Shown one piece after another: positions 17,134 through 27,531 of a stretch of DNA of 64,000 nucleotides (the stretch's first letter is position 1; the number at the start of each line of letters is the position of its first letter). A model generated the notes under the pieces. That model searched no databases, had not been told where the DNA came from, and saw nothing but the letters and a program-made list of their open reading frames with translations. The stretch is from positions 434,831 to 498,830 of the forward strand of contig NZ_JAUFPK010000005.1 in assembly GCF_030409225.1 (NCBI RefSeq). The letters run 5' to 3'. Both the position numbers and the translations under genes were made by a program. Origin of the DNA: Aquisalimonas lutea. Its GTDB lineage: Bacteria > Pseudomonadota > Gammaproteobacteria > Nitrococcales > Aquisalimonadaceae.

Positions 17134-17970
17134 TTACGCCTTCAAGAAACGCATCGAAAGGTCGATGGCGCGGACGTGCTTGGTGATGGCGCCGACGGAG
17201 ATGAAATCCACGCCCGTGGCGGCAATGGCTGCCAGGCCCTGTTCCTCGACGTTCCCCGAGGCCTCCAGGCGGGCCTGTGCGCCGGCGATCCGGCGTGCGG
17301 CCCGGAGATCGTCCAGGGAGAAGTTGTCCAGGAGAATGCTGTCCGCGCCCGCCGTCAGCGCCTCGTCCAGCTCGTCGAGATTCTCCACCTCCACCTGGAT
17401 CGCGATGCCCGGGTGAATACGGCGGCACTCGCCGACGGCGGCGGCAATGGAGCCGGCGGCCAGGATGTGGTTCTCCTTGATGAGAACGGCATCGAACAGC
17501 CCGTGCCGGTGATTGGCGCAGCCGCCGCAGGCGACGGCATATTTCTGCGCGGCCCGCAGCCCCGGAAGGGTCTTGCGGGTATCCAGGATCCGCGTTCCGG
17601 TGCCGGCCACCGCGTCCGCGTAGCTGCGGGCCGTGGTCGCCGTCCCCGACAGCAGCTGCAGGAAGTTCAGGGCGGTGCGCTCGCCGGTGACCAGGCTGCG
17701 GGCCGGTCCCTGCACCGAGCACAGCACGGTGTCCGGGGCCACCCGGTCGCCGTCGCGGACGGACCATTGCACCGTCACCGATGGGTCCAGCTCGGCGTAG
17801 ACGGCGTCGAACCAGGGCTGCCCGCAGATCACGGCCGTCTCCCGGCTGATGACCGTCGCCTCCCCGCGGCGCTCGGCGGGGATGAGCGCCGCCGTGAGGT
17901 CACCGCCCGCCACGTCCTCTTCGAGAGCGCGCCGGGCGTCGCTGCGGATGGTCGCGTCACTCGCCGTCAT
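17134..17970 (-). CDS. nadC: Nicotinate-nucleotide pyrophosphorylase (carboxylating)
   Basis: 278 residues. Converts quinolinate and PRPP to nicotinate mononucleotide, CO2 and PPi in de novo NAD synthesis. Family features: [20 protein letters not shown], the [20 protein letters not shown] substrate-binding stretch, [20 protein letters not shown] (catalytic Lys and His) and the C-terminal [12 protein letters not shown]. It is the last gene of the mrp operon: its start lies 14 bases inside mrpG, which is an unusual partner. Confidence 0.95.
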   Translation of the reverse strand: MTASDATIRSDARRALEEDVAGGDLTAALIPAERRGEATVISRETAVICGQPWFDAVYAELDPSVTVQWSVRDGDRVAPDTVLCSVQGPARSLVTGERTALNFLQLLSGTATTARSYADAVAGTGTRILDTRKTLPGLRAAQKYAVACGGCANHRHGLFDAVLIKENHILAAGSIAAAVGECRRIHPGIAIQVEVENLDELDEALTAGADSILLDNFSLDDLRAARRIAGAQARLEASGNVEEQGLAAIAATGVDFISVGAITKHVRAIDLSMRFLKA

Positions 17971-18370
17971 CGCGCGGGGCCTGCTGCTGCGGGCGGCCTT
18001 TCCCTTCCCTTTGCTCCTGTGCGCTGTAGAGATAGCCGCCGGCCTTGTCCAGGTTGCTACGGAGATCGTCCTTCAGCGTGCGCTCCCAGAACGGGGCGCC
18101 GGTGAAGTAGCCCGCGCGGGCGATCATGTGGGCGGCCACGGGCCCGGTGAGCACCACGAAGGCGAGAATCGCGAGGGCCCGTACCATCACCTCGGACTCG
18201 TTGAAGAACACTCCCCCGGCGATGGCCACGAGACCGCCGCCGAGGATGCCCGCCTTGGTGGTGGCGTGCATGCGCAGCATGAGATCGGGCATGCGCACGG
18301 CGCCCAGGGCGCCGATGACGACGAAGGCCCCGCCGATCAGGAGGATTACCGCTGCGATGGATTCATTCAT
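17957..18370 (-). CDS. mrpG: Mrp Na+/H+ antiporter subunit G
   Basis: 137 residues with three membrane helices and the MnhG signature ([20 protein letters not shown]). Small integral subunit of the Mrp cation/proton antiporter complex. The C-terminal tail is charged ([19 protein letters not shown]). Starts eight bases inside mrpF and runs 14 bases into nadC. Confidence 0.9.
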   Translation of the reverse strand: MNESIAAVILLIGGAFVVIGALGAVRMPDLMLRMHATTKAGILGGGLVAIAGGVFFNESEVMVRALAILAFVVLTGPVAAHMIARAGYFTGAPFWERTLKDDLRSNLDKAGGYLYSAQEQREGKGRPQQQAPRDDGE

Positions 18371-18635
18371 CGGTATGGCCTCCGCGCTCCAGGAAGCGTG
18401 CGAAGCCCACGGTGGCCATGAACCCGGTGAGCGCCAGGACCAGGGCCACGTCCATGAACGGCGCGCGCCCGACCTGGATGGCGTAGGTGATAATGAACGA
18501 CACGGCGATCAGCGAAATGAGTTCCAGTGCCACCACCCGGTCGGCCAGGCTGGGGCCGAGGATCAGCCGTACCACGGTCAGCGCCAGCGCCAGGGTCAGC
18601 AGCATGAGGGTGATGATTGTTGCCCACTCGATCAC
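18363..18635 (-). CDS. mrpF: Mrp Na+/H+ antiporter subunit F
   Basis: 90 residues, three helices, with the family stretch RLILGPSLADRVVALELISL. Membrane subunit of the Mrp complex, between mrpE and mrpG. Nine bases separate it from mrpE; the start is preceded by GAGGTGCC. Confidence 0.9.
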   Translation of the reverse strand: MIEWATIITLMLLTLALALTVVRLILGPSLADRVVALELISLIAVSFIITYAIQVGRAPFMDVALVLALTGFMATVGFARFLERGGHTDE

Positions 18636-18644
18636 GACGGCACC

Positions 18645-19118
18645 TCAACTGAGCAGCGAGATGACGCGCCGCTCGAGCTCCTTGAGCTCGGCGTGGAGCG
18701 CGTTCTCGTCTTCAATGTACATGGCGTGGATGAACAGCATGCGCCGGTCGTTGGAGACGTCAAGACTCAACGTCCCCGGCGTCATGGTGATCAGGTTGGC
18801 CAGCATGGTGATCTGCGCGTCCGTGGTCGCGTCCAGCGGCAGCCCGATCACCCCGGGTTTCATGTGGTGGCTCGGCGTCAGCACCTCATAGGCGACCCGC
18901 AGGTTCGACTGGATCAGCTCCCAGATGTAGAAGAAGGTGAAGCCGATGACTTCCGGGATCTTGCGGGAATAGCTGGTGGTCTGGTCCGACAGGCGCGCCA
19001 CGAAGGCCAGGACCAGGTAGCCGAAGATGAAACCGGCCACCAGGCTGCCGGCGGTGAAGCTGCCGGTGAGCATGGCCCAGACCAGGGCCAGCAGTATGTT
19101 CCAGATGAACATCTTCAT
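18645..19118 (-). CDS. mrpE: Mrp Na+/H+ antiporter subunit E
   Basis: 157 residues. Two N-terminal membrane helices, then a cytoplasmic domain with the conserved LANLITMTPGTLSLDVSNDR segment typical of MnhE, and an amphipathic C-terminus. The ATG overlaps the mrpD stop (ATGA), and GGGGGA lies upstream. The longer open frame upstream is only the shadow of mrpD. Confidence 0.9.
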   Translation of the reverse strand: MKMFIWNILLALVWAMLTGSFTAGSLVAGFIFGYLVLAFVARLSDQTTSYSRKIPEVIGFTFFYIWELIQSNLRVAYEVLTPSHHMKPGVIGLPLDATTDAQITMLANLITMTPGTLSLDVSNDRRMLFIHAMYIEDENALHAELKELERRVISLLS

Positions 19119-20635
19119 TGCGTGTCCCCCAGAACCGCGTTCACGTAGATCTGCGGGTCGCGCATCTGCTCCGCGGCCGCGTAGGCGAGCTCGTAGATCG
19201 GCTGCGCGCCCAGGCCGATGAACACGGTGATCGCGGCCAGGGCCCCGATGGGCAGCACCATCAGGGTCAGTCGCTTGCCCGACACGGCGGCCTCGAACGC
19301 CCGCGCACGCTCCTCGTGCTCTTCCGGCTGGGCCTTCCAGAACGCTTCCGCCCAGATCTTGATCATGGAATACAGCGTCAGCAGCCCGACGACAAGGGCC
19401 ACGGCGACGATGCCCCAGCTCTCCTGCTCGACGCCGGCGCGGATGATGATGTACTTGCCGAAGAAGCCGGACAGCGGCGGCACGCCGGCCAGCGACAGCG
19501 CCGGGATCAGGAACAGCAGCCCCAGCCAGGGGTGGGTGCGCCACAGCCCGCCGATGTGCTTGAGCTCGTAGCTGCCGCGCAGGAAGTAGACCACGCCGGA
19601 GACCAGGAACAGGTTCGCCTTCACGATGATGTGGTGCATGATGTAGAAGACGCCGCCCACCAGCGCCAGCGGGCTGAACAGCGCCAGCCCCATGATCATG
19701 TAGCCGATCTGGCTGACGATGTGGAACGACAGGATGCGCCGGAACTCGTACTGCGCCGCCGCGCCCAGCACGCCGGTGATCATGGTGAAGCCCGCCCCCC
19801 AGAGCAGGATCTCGTGGGTATAGCCCACATCCTGGGTGAACAGCAGCGAGAAGAACCGGAACAGCGCATAGACCCCCACCTTGGTGAGCAGCCCGGCGAA
19901 CAGCGCCGACACCGCCACCGGCGGCGTGTGGTAGGCCGCCGGCAGCCAGAAGAACAGCGGGAACGCCGCCGCCTTGATGCCGAACGACACCATGAACAGC
20001 ATGGCCACCACCGTGACCAGGCCCTGGTTCTCCATTGCCGCGAACCGGCCCACCAGGTCGGCCATGTTCAGCGTGCCCGTCATGCCGTAGGTCAGGCCCA
20101 CGGCCACCAGCAGGAGAATGGAGGAGAGCAGGTTGAGCGCCACGTACTTGATGGCGCCCTCCATCTGCGCCCGCTCGCCGCCCAGGATCAGCAGGGCGAA
20201 GGAGGCGACCAGCAGGACCTCCACCCAGACGTACAGGTTGAAGACGTCGCCGGTGAGAAACGCGCCGCAGACGCCGGCCAGCAGCAGGTGCATCAGCGGG
20301 TAGTAGCCGAAGGCCTCGTGATCGCGGCTGATGGTCGGCAGCGAGTAGACCGCGGTGGCGAAGCCCATGATGCCCGCAAGCACCGTCATGATGGCGCCCA
20401 GCAGATCGGACACCAGCACGATGCCGTACGGCGCCGGCCAGCCGCCCATGGCGATGGACAGGACCTGGTCTGGGTCCGTGTAGGTACGATACAGCAGCAC
20501 GATGCTGGCCAGCAGGAGTGCGCCCGTGCCGGCCACGCCCAGCCAGCGCTGCACCAGCGGCGCCCGGTAGAACACCAGCGACAGCGAGCCGGCCAGGAAC
20601 GGGATGATGATGGGTAGGGCGACCTCGAGGCTCAC
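19115..20635 (-). CDS. mrpD: Mrp Na+/H+ antiporter subunit D
   Basis: 506 residues, about 14 membrane helices, related to the NuoL/M/N antiporter-like subunits of complex I. Conserved elements include [20 protein letters not shown], the helix-borne Lys and His of the proton path ([20 protein letters not shown]) and [20 protein letters not shown]. It forms one proton/cation channel of the Mrp complex. Overlaps mrpC and mrpE by four bases each. Confidence 0.94.
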   Translation of the reverse strand: MSLEVALPIIIPFLAGSLSLVFYRAPLVQRWLGVAGTGALLLASIVLLYRTYTDPDQVLSIAMGGWPAPYGIVLVSDLLGAIMTVLAGIMGFATAVYSLPTISRDHEAFGYYPLMHLLLAGVCGAFLTGDVFNLYVWVEVLLVASFALLILGGERAQMEGAIKYVALNLLSSILLLVAVGLTYGMTGTLNMADLVGRFAAMENQGLVTVVAMLFMVSFGIKAAAFPLFFWLPAAYHTPPVAVSALFAGLLTKVGVYALFRFFSLLFTQDVGYTHEILLWGAGFTMITGVLGAAAQYEFRRILSFHIVSQIGYMIMGLALFSPLALVGGVFYIMHHIIVKANLFLVSGVVYFLRGSYELKHIGGLWRTHPWLGLLFLIPALSLAGVPPLSGFFGKYIIIRAGVEQESWGIVAVALVVGLLTLYSMIKIWAEAFWKAQPEEHEERARAFEAAVSGKRLTLMVLPIGALAAITVFIGLGAQPIYELAYAAAEQMRDPQIYVNAVLGDTQ

Positions 20636-20979
20636 GTGTCGGTACTCCGCATCTTGTTCAGATCGTCCTCCTGGACCACTTCGTAGGCGCGGTGGATCAG
20701 CACCACGGCGAAGGCGAGCACGCCGAAGCTGATGACGATGGCCGTGAGAATGAGCGCCTGGGGCAGGGGATCGGCCCAGCCGCCGGCGGGCAGCTTGTCC
20801 CCCTCGGCGATCAGCGGCGGCAGGCCGCGGACCATGCCGCCGATGGTGAAGATCAGCAGATTCGCCGCATTGCTGAGCAGAATCAGGCCGATGACCAGCT
20901 TGACGATGGAACGCCGCAGCATCATGTAGATGGAGGCGGCGAACAGGATGCCGACGACGACCGCCATCACCGGTTCCAT
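20632..20979 (-). CDS. mrpC: Mrp Na+/H+ antiporter subunit C
   Basis: 115 residues with three helices, homologous to NuoK (segment [15 protein letters not shown] and [20 protein letters not shown]). ATG chosen at MEPVMAVV, directly after GGAGGAGACAAC. It starts 13 bases inside mrpB and ends with a four-base overlap on mrpD. Confidence 0.92.
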   Translation of the reverse strand: MEPVMAVVVGILFAASIYMMLRRSIVKLVIGLILLSNAANLLIFTIGGMVRGLPPLIAEGDKLPAGGWADPLPQALILTAIVISFGVLAFAVVLIHRAYEVVQEDDLNKMRSTDT

Positions 20980-21422
20980 GTTGTCTCCTCCGCTTTTTCT
21001 TCGGCTCCTGCCAGGGCCAGGACGATGGTCATCACCGAGCCCAGCACCACCAGGTAGACGCCGATATCGAACAGCAGCGGCGTGGACAGCTTCACCTCGC
21101 CCAGCAGGGGCAGGGTGGGCGTCCACCACAGCGACGTGTAGAAGGCGTGCCCGAGCAGCGTGCCGGGCAGCCCGCTGACGGTGGCGGCGAACAGGCCGAG
21201 GCCCAGCAGCAGTCGCGGGTCGACGCCCATGAGCGAGCGCGTGCGCTCGGCGTCGAAGGCGAACAGGTACAGGGCGAACCCGGTTGCCCCGACCAGGCCG
21301 GCGATGAATCCGCCGCCGGGCTCGTCGTGCCCCCGCAGGAGAACGAACAGGGAGAACAGCAGCAACAGCGGCAGCAGCAGCCGTGTCGCCGTGCGCAGGA
21401 TGAGCGAGCCCATGGCGGTCAT
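20967..21422 (-). CDS. mrpB: Mrp Na+/H+ antiporter subunit B
   Basis: 151 residues, four helices, with the MnhB motif [19 protein letters not shown]. Start ATG overlaps the mrpA stop (ATGA). MrpB is separate here, so the operon is the seven-gene (group 1) type. The extended frame upstream is a shadow of mrpA. Confidence 0.92.
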   Translation of the reverse strand: MTAMGSLILRTATRLLLPLLLLFSLFVLLRGHDEPGGGFIAGLVGATGFALYLFAFDAERTRSLMGVDPRLLLGLGLFAATVSGLPGTLLGHAFYTSLWWTPTLPLLGEVKLSTPLLFDIGVYLVVLGSVMTIVLALAGAEEKAEETTWNR

Positions 21423-23761
21423 TGTCGGCGATCCTCCGCGCGCAGCTGGATCATGGCGTAGACCCCGATGGCCGCCAGGCCCACGACGAAGATCTCGCCC
21501 AGCGTGTCCAGGGCCCGGAAGTCCACCAGGATGACGTTGACGATGTTGCGGCCGTGGCCCTCCGGGTAGCTCCACTGGACCAGCTGATCCGAGATCGGCT
21601 CGGCCACGTTGATGTCGTGGACCACCAGGATGAGCAGGGTCATGAGGCCGCCGAAGGAAGCCGCGATCAGGGCATCCCGCAGGCGCGTGCCGGGGCTGGA
21701 GAAGTTCACGAACGCCGGCAGGCGGTACAGCACCAGCACCAGCAGGATGACCGTGAGCGTCTCCACCATGATCTGCGTGGTACCCAGGTCCGGGGCGCTG
21801 AACTCCACGAACACCAGGGCCACGCCGAAGCCGGCCATGCCCAGGGCCGCCACCGCGGTCAGCCGGGAGCCGGTGATGGTCGCGAACAGGGCCCCGGCGA
21901 GAATGAGGCCCACGGTGAACCATTCATAGATGCGCACGTTGATATCGCCCAGCGGGATCGCCGTGCCCGTGTGCACGAACAGCGTCCAGCCGGTCAGGGC
22001 CACGGTGGTCAGCACCAGGGTGATGATGTAGTTGCTCATGTAGCCGTTCTGGAGAACGCGGGTCTGCCACTCGGCCAGCCACACCAGGCCGTCCATGAGC
22101 CGCTCGTAGCCGCGCTCCGGGCCGAGCCGGTCGATGAACGGCATGCGCCGGAAACCGGCCAGGACCGCATCCCAGAACCGGAACGCCAGCAGGCCGATGA
22201 CAATGGCGATCGCGCTCAGAAGCAGCGGCACGTTGACCCCGTGCCAGAGGTACAGGTGGAAGTCCACGGGCCGGCCGTGCACCGCGGTCACGGCTGCTTG
22301 CAGCAGGGCCGCCTCGGGGATGAAGGCGGCGACGCCGAAGACCAGGCTGAGCGCCGCCAGGACCACCGGGCCGATGAGCATCGACAGCGGCCCCTCGTGC
22401 GGGCTCTTCGGGGTCTCGGTGCGGGCGCCGATGAACGGCCGCAGGGCGAAGATGGCTGCCACCGCCATGATCATGATCGCCGACAGCAGCGCCAGCACCG
22501 TGGTGAAGGTGGTCAGCGCCCCGCCGTGCAGGGTGGCCTCGAACATCAGCTCCTTGGCGATGAAGCCGAACAGCGGCGGCAGTCCGGCCAGCGACAGCGC
22601 CGCCACGCACGCGGTGACGAAGGTGATGGGCATGGCCCGGCGCAGCCCGCCCATGCGCGTGATGTCCTTGGTGCCGGTCTCGTGGTCGAGCACGCCGGCC
22701 AGCATGAACAGCGCCGCCTTGTACAGGGCATGGGCCAGCAGGAACGCCATGGCGGCGACGATGGCCGCCTCGGTGCCGATGCCGATGAGCATGGTCAGCG
22801 TGCCCAGGGCCATGATGGTGCTGTAGGCCAGCATGGCCTTGATGCCGGTGCTGCGCAGGGCCATGAACGAGCCCGTGAACATGGTCACCGCGCCGAAGAT
22901 GCCCAGCATGTAGAACCACAGCTCGGTGCCGCCCAGCGCCGGGTTGAGCCGCGCCATGAGGTACACGCCGGCCTTGACCATGGTGGCCGAGTGCAGGAAG
23001 GCCGACACCGGCGTGGGCGCCGCCATGGCATTGGGCAGCCAGAAGTGGAACGGTACCTGTGCCGACTTGGTGAACGTGCCCGCCAGGATGGCCAGCACCA
23101 TGGCCGTGTAGAACGGGTACTCCTGCAGGCCGTCGCTGGCGAGAATGCCCGAGAGGGTGTACTCGCCGCCGGCGGCCACCGCCAGCATCAGCAGCCCGGC
23201 CAGCAGGGCGAGCCCGCCGGCGACGGTGACGAACAGCCCCTGGAGCGCGCACCAGCGGGCCTCCTTGTCCTCGTGGTGGTAGCCGATGAGCAGGTACGAC
23301 GTGATGCTGGTGAGCTCCCAGAACACGAACAGCGTCAGCAGGTTGTCCGACAGCACCACGCCGAGCATGGCCGCCGTGAAGGCGAACATGATCGCGTAGA
23401 AGCGCGGCAGGTACGGGTCGCCGTGGAGGTAGCCGCCGGCGTAGATGATGATGAACGTACCGATGCCGGAGATCAGCAGGGCGAACAGGAGGCTGAGGCC
23501 GTCGACCAGGAAGCTCAGGTTGATGTCCAGGCCCGGGATCCACGGGTACTGCAGCGTGACCGCGCCGGTCTCGATGACCTCGGGGATCCAGCCCAGGAAA
23601 TAGGCGAACAACCCGGCCGGCAGAATCGCCAGGAGCCAGCCCGCGCGGTCGCCCAGCGAGCGCGTCAGCCAGGGCGCCAGGGCGCAGAGGATGAAACCGG
23701 AGAGAACCGCCAGAAGCATGAGAAATGGATACCCCGTTGCGAATGCAGGCAGTCGCGGCAC
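21419..23761 (-). CDS. mrpA: Mrp Na+/H+ antiporter subunit A
   Basis: 780 residues. An N-terminal NuoL-like proton-channel domain (about 60-480, with [20 protein letters not shown] and [20 protein letters not shown]) is followed by MrpA-specific helices and a C-terminal part with [20 protein letters not shown]. MrpA is the largest subunit and forms part of the Na+ and H+ path. The complex expels Na+ in exchange for H+ and supports pH homeostasis under salt and alkaline stress. The start is uncertain: GTG at 23761 gives a 14-residue extension ahead of an in-frame ATG at 23719 that begins directly with the first helix. Confidence 0.93.
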   Translation of the reverse strand: MPRLPAFATGYPFLMLLAVLSGFILCALAPWLTRSLGDRAGWLLAILPAGLFAYFLGWIPEVIETGAVTLQYPWIPGLDINLSFLVDGLSLLFALLISGIGTFIIIYAGGYLHGDPYLPRFYAIMFAFTAAMLGVVLSDNLLTLFVFWELTSITSYLLIGYHHEDKEARWCALQGLFVTVAGGLALLAGLLMLAVAAGGEYTLSGILASDGLQEYPFYTAMVLAILAGTFTKSAQVPFHFWLPNAMAAPTPVSAFLHSATMVKAGVYLMARLNPALGGTELWFYMLGIFGAVTMFTGSFMALRSTGIKAMLAYSTIMALGTLTMLIGIGTEAAIVAAMAFLLAHALYKAALFMLAGVLDHETGTKDITRMGGLRRAMPITFVTACVAALSLAGLPPLFGFIAKELMFEATLHGGALTTFTTVLALLSAIMIMAVAAIFALRPFIGARTETPKSPHEGPLSMLIGPVVLAALSLVFGVAAFIPEAALLQAAVTAVHGRPVDFHLYLWHGVNVPLLLSAIAIVIGLLAFRFWDAVLAGFRRMPFIDRLGPERGYERLMDGLVWLAEWQTRVLQNGYMSNYIITLVLTTVALTGWTLFVHTGTAIPLGDINVRIYEWFTVGLILAGALFATITGSRLTAVAALGMAGFGVALVFVEFSAPDLGTTQIMVETLTVILLVLVLYRLPAFVNFSSPGTRLRDALIAASFGGLMTLLILVVHDINVAEPISDQLVQWSYPEGHGRNIVNVILVDFRALDTLGEIFVVGLAAIGVYAMIQLRAEDRRQ

Positions 23762-23978
23762 CGGCGGACGGGCCGCCCGGGCGGCCGCTCTGCCGGTGCC
23801 GTACCCGGGAGGATGGCGCCACCGGAAGGCGGTGGCTGTCAGCGCGCCCGGCGCATCCCCCAGCCAGTGTTATCGTTCAGCGCGAACGGGTGCAGCGCCC
23901 GCCCCACGCTCACCGCGCCGACCTTAGCCGAGCGGGGGCGTGAAGGCAAGGCGTGGCGCCTGCTTCCCGGGTGTGCGC

Positions 23979-25028
23979 TCAGGCCACCGTGATGCGCTCG
24001 TCCAGGTAGACATCCTGGATGGCGTGGAGCAGTTCCACCCCCTTGTCGCGGGATTTCTGGAACGCCTTGCGCCCGGAGATCAGGCCCATGCCCCCGGCCC
24101 GCTTGTTGATGACGGCGGTACGCACTGCGTCGGCCAGGTCGGTGCTGCCGGAGCCGCCGCCGGAGTTGATCAGCCCGGCACGGCCCATGTAGCACGACGC
24201 GACCTGGTAGCGCACCAGGTCGATGGGGTTGTCCGTGGTGAGCTCCTCGTAGACGGACTTGTGGGTCTTGCCGTGGCCCACCGCCGGGTAGCCGCCGTTG
24301 TTCTCCGCCAGCTTCTGCTTGACGATATCGGCGTTGATGCTTGCCGCCAGGTGATTCGCCTGGCCGGTGAGATCGGCGGCCACGTGGTAGTCCGTGCCGT
24401 CTTTCTTGAAATCCGGGTTGCGCAGGTAGGCCCACAGCACCGTGGCCATGCCCAGGTCGTGGGCGTGGGCGAAGGCCTCGCTGATCTCCTGGATCTGCCG
24501 GCGGGATTCCGGCGAGCCGAAATAGATGGTCGCGCCCACGGCGGCCGCGCCCATGTCGAATGCCTGGTCGACGCTGGCGAACAGGGTCTGGTCGTAGATC
24601 TCGGGGTAGGTCAGCAGCTCGTTGTGGTTGAGCTTGACGATGAACGGAATGCGGTGGACGTAGCGCCGCGCCACGGAGCTCAGTACGCCCAGCGTGGAAG
24701 CGACGGCGTTGCACTCGCCCTCCAGCGCCAGCTGGACGATGCTCTCGGGGTCGAAGCAGGCGGGGTTGGGACCGAAGGACGCGCCCGCCGAGTGCTCGAC
24801 GCCCTGGTCCACGGGCAGGATGGACAGGTAGCCCGTGCCCGCCAGGCGCCCCTGGTTGAACAGCGCCTGCAGATTCCGCAGCACGCCCGGCTTGCGGTCC
24901 TTCTGCATGACCACCCGCTCGACGTAGTCCGGCCCGGGTGTATGGAGATGCTCCCGGGGAATCCCTTCGCACCGGTGGTTCAGCAGCGCCTCGGCCTCGT
25001 CGCCCAGCAGGGCCTGGATGTCCGTCAT
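23979..25028 (-). CDS. fbaB: Class I fructose-bisphosphate aldolase (DhnA/FbaB type)
   Basis: 349 residues, matching E. coli FbaB. Cleaves fructose 1,6-bisphosphate to two triose phosphates through a Schiff base. Seen: [55 protein letters not shown], and [19 protein letters not shown], the phosphate-binding segment. The ATG at MTDIQALL follows GGAG at a usual spacing; an upstream in-frame ATG at 25061 lacks a site. The gene stands alone, with 218 bases on the mrpA side where nothing is recognised. Confidence 0.92.
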   Translation of the reverse strand: MTDIQALLGDEAEALLNHRCEGIPREHLHTPGPDYVERVVMQKDRKPGVLRNLQALFNQGRLAGTGYLSILPVDQGVEHSAGASFGPNPACFDPESIVQLALEGECNAVASTLGVLSSVARRYVHRIPFIVKLNHNELLTYPEIYDQTLFASVDQAFDMGAAAVGATIYFGSPESRRQIQEISEAFAHAHDLGMATVLWAYLRNPDFKKDGTDYHVAADLTGQANHLAASINADIVKQKLAENNGGYPAVGHGKTHKSVYEELTTDNPIDLVRYQVASCYMGRAGLINSGGGSGSTDLADAVRTAVINKRAGGMGLISGRKAFQKSRDKGVELLHAIQDVYLDERITVA

Positions 25029-25263
25029 TCCTGATTCTCCACTGGTTTCTGGTTGGCGCACGGACCCGGTTCGAACCTGTCGACGCAGAACCGACCCCCT
25101 GTTCCGGGTCCACGATTATAGGCATTTTGCCCGGCTGCCGTAACCGGATGCAGTGGCTGTGATGTGAGTCACAGTGGATGCCGTGCCAATCCCCTATAAG
25201 TAGGGATACGATTGTTCGCTCCCTGCAGGACGGCAGGCCAGCTCGCAACAGACGGTGATCACC

Positions 25264-27486
25264 ATGACCTCCGACCACAAGGTCGTCCACCTGAACCACG
25301 GTGCTGCGGCGAGGACCGGCGAGACAGCACTGCAGGTGCGTTTCCGCAAGCTCGCCAACGAGCGCCTCCTGGCGATGCTCCGCCACATGCTGGACCAGGC
25401 CGACGACGCCCTGTTCGAGCGCGCCGAGAAGGCCGGCAGCAACCAGGAGCAGCAAGTGTACTTCGAGGCCATGCGCGAGGTCCGGCGCGGCCGGCGCGAG
25501 CTCGAGGACCGCTTCCAGGAGAGGCTGGAGGCCGCCCATGGCGGTGAGGCCCTGCGCCGCCAGCCGGCACCGGAGAACGACGACCCGGACGGGCTGAGCC
25601 TGGTGGACGACGAGCGCCTGGAAGAAGAGCTGGCCATCGACGGCATGGCGTCCAAGGCGCGGACCCGCCACAGCCGGGCGCTGGACGAGCTCTGCCAGCG
25701 GCTCAACGAGGACGCCGGGCACAAGTGGGCCAATGCCGATACCAACCCGGCAGACCCGCAGCGCATCTGCGGTGCGCTGGAGGAGGCGGCGGCGGGCCTG
25801 GACATGGCCATCCAGCCCCGTCTCATCCTCTACAAGCTGTTCGACCGCTACGTCATCAGCGAGCTCGGCGGGCTGTACCAGGAGCTCAACCAGCTGTTCA
25901 TCGATGCCGGCGTGCTGCCCACGATCCGGCCGCGCTCGCCGCGGACCGGGCAGCAGTCCCGCAGGGCGCCGACGACGCCCCCGCAGTCCGGCCAGGCGCC
26001 GCCGCGCTCACAGGAGTCGGAAGGCGGGGCCGAGATCTCGGGCCGGGATGCCGAGGAGGCCTTCGCGCTGTTGCAGAACCTGCTGGCGGCACGACGTGAG
26101 CCCGGCGAGTGGTCCGGAACCGGCTACCAGGGCGGTGGCTGGAGCCCGGCGCCGGTGGAGGACGTGCTCCAGGCGCTGTCGGGGCTGCAGTCGGAGGCGC
26201 CCGCCGCAGCGGAGGAATCCGGCGACAACGTGGTCCACCTGTCGCCGGACGCCCTGAAGCAACGCGTACGCCAGCAGCTCTCCGGCGGCGGTGGCTCGCC
26301 GGCGCATCTGGGCCAGGCGGAAGACGACACCATCGATATCGTCAGCATGCTGTTCGATGCCGTGCTGGAGGACCCCAACCTGCCGGACAGCATCAAGGCG
26401 CTGCTGGCCCGCCTGCAGATCCCGGTGCTCAAGGTGGCGCTGCTCGACCGCGCCTTCTTCAGCCAGAGAAACCATCCGGCACGGCGGCTCATCAATGAGA
26501 TCGCGCGCGCGGGCGTGGGCTGGACGGAGAGCGGGCGCTCCGGTACGGACCCGCTGTACGAGGCCATCGAGCGCATCGTCACGCGGGTGCTCGACGAGTT
26601 CAGCGACGACGTCAGCGTATTCGAGAACGCCCGGGAGGAGTTCCGCCAGTTCCTGGAAGAGGACCGTGCGCGCGCCCGGCAGATCGAGGAGCGCACGCGC
26701 CAGGCTGCGGAGGGCAAGGCGCGCGTGGATTCCGCCCGGGAGCAGGTGGACGCGGTCATCCGCGAGCGCGTCGGCGGCCGGCAGCTGCCGGAATGCGCTC
26801 ATCGCCTGCTGCACGAGGGCTGGTCCCAGGTGCTGTTCATCACCCTGCTGCGTGAGGGCGACGACAGCGAGGCCTGGCGCAAGAAGCTGGACGTGGTGGA
26901 CCGGCTGGTGTGGAGTCTCGACCCGAAGCCGGATCACGCCGCCCGCAAGCAGCTGGTCAGCGAGATCCCGCCGCTGCTGCACGACCTGCGGGCGGACCTG
27001 AACGCGGTCATGTTCAACCCGGTGGAGATGACCAAGCTGTTCAAGGCCCTGGAGCAGGAGCACATCCGGGCGCTGTCCCGCAAGCAGGACGAGCCGGCCC
27101 CGGAGGAACCGGTCTCCGTCCAGCCGGAAGCCGGCGAGCCGGCGCCGGACCCGGACGCGGATGCCCCGGAACTGCCGGTGGCGGGCGGCGAGGACGAGCT
27201 CCAGGCCTACCGCGATCGCCTGGACCAGGCGGAGATCGGCACCTGGTTCGAGTTCCGCCAGGACAGCGGCAAGCACCTGCGCGCCCGGCTGTCGGCCCGG
27301 CTGAACGGCGGCGACCGGCTGATCTTCGTCAACCGCGCGGGCTTCAAGCTCGCCGATCGGCGCCGGGACGAGCTCGCCGACGCCCTGCGCCGCGAGACGG
27401 TGCTGATGCTCGACGACACCATGCTGTTCGACAAGGCCCTGGAGAGCGTGGTGGCCAACCTGCGCTCCATGCGCGACGCCCGGTAG
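25264..27486 (+). CDS. DUF1631 protein
   Basis: 740 residues, belonging to the DUF1631 family (PF07793) of large, mostly helical cytoplasmic proteins of gammaproteobacteria. An N-terminal helical region (RFRKLANERLLAMLRHMLDQ) is followed by two long helical blocks and a C-terminal region (about 650-735, EIGTWFEFRQDSGKHLRARL, then LIFVNRAGFKLADR) that looks like a PilZ-type beta barrel. Function is not established; the possible PilZ-like end would suggest c-di-GMP-related control, which is inference. Ala/Pro-rich linkers lie around residues 215-245 and 615-640. ATG at 25264 preferred; GTG at 25255 is in frame. Confidence 0.75.
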   Translation: MTSDHKVVHLNHGAAARTGETALQVRFRKLANERLLAMLRHMLDQADDALFERAEKAGSNQEQQVYFEAMREVRRGRRELEDRFQERLEAAHGGEALRRQPAPENDDPDGLSLVDDERLEEELAIDGMASKARTRHSRALDELCQRLNEDAGHKWANADTNPADPQRICGALEEAAAGLDMAIQPRLILYKLFDRYVISELGGLYQELNQLFIDAGVLPTIRPRSPRTGQQSRRAPTTPPQSGQAPPRSQESEGGAEISGRDAEEAFALLQNLLAARREPGEWSGTGYQGGGWSPAPVEDVLQALSGLQSEAPAAAEESGDNVVHLSPDALKQRVRQQLSGGGGSPAHLGQAEDDTIDIVSMLFDAVLEDPNLPDSIKALLARLQIPVLKVALLDRAFFSQRNHPARRLINEIARAGVGWTESGRSGTDPLYEAIERIVTRVLDEFSDDVSVFENAREEFRQFLEEDRARARQIEERTRQAAEGKARVDSAREQVDAVIRERVGGRQLPECAHRLLHEGWSQVLFITLLREGDDSEAWRKKLDVVDRLVWSLDPKPDHAARKQLVSEIPPLLHDLRADLNAVMFNPVEMTKLFKALEQEHIRALSRKQDEPAPEEPVSVQPEAGEPAPDPDADAPELPVAGGEDELQAYRDRLDQAEIGTWFEFRQDSGKHLRARLSARLNGGDRLIFVNRAGFKLADRRRDELADALRRETVLMLDDTMLFDKALESVVANLRSMRDAR

Positions 27487-27494
27487 CACCGGAT

Positions 27495-27523
27495 GCCGTT
27501 GCCGCGGTCACCGCGGCAACGGC
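27495..27523. terminator. Bidirectional hairpin between convergent genes
   Basis: A 13 bp perfect stem with a TCA loop (core CCGCGGTCACCGCGG) sits between the DUF1631 and acetoacetyl-CoA synthetase stops. No T tract on either side. Its core closely resembles the hairpin after hslR (CCGCGGTCGCCGCGG). Confidence 0.55.
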
Positions 27524-27531
27524 ACCGCGGG

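Noticed and set aside
21422-23992. Plus-strand frame of 856 residues opposite mrpA
   Set aside because: Composition (Gln/His/Arg/Asp-rich, no hydrophobic core) is that of an antisense shadow; mrpA has clear family motifs.
25264-27486. Thymidine phosphorylase, an annotation sometimes given to DUF1631 proteins
   Set aside because: No pyrimidine phosphorylase motifs are present; the DUF1631 helical layout is clear.
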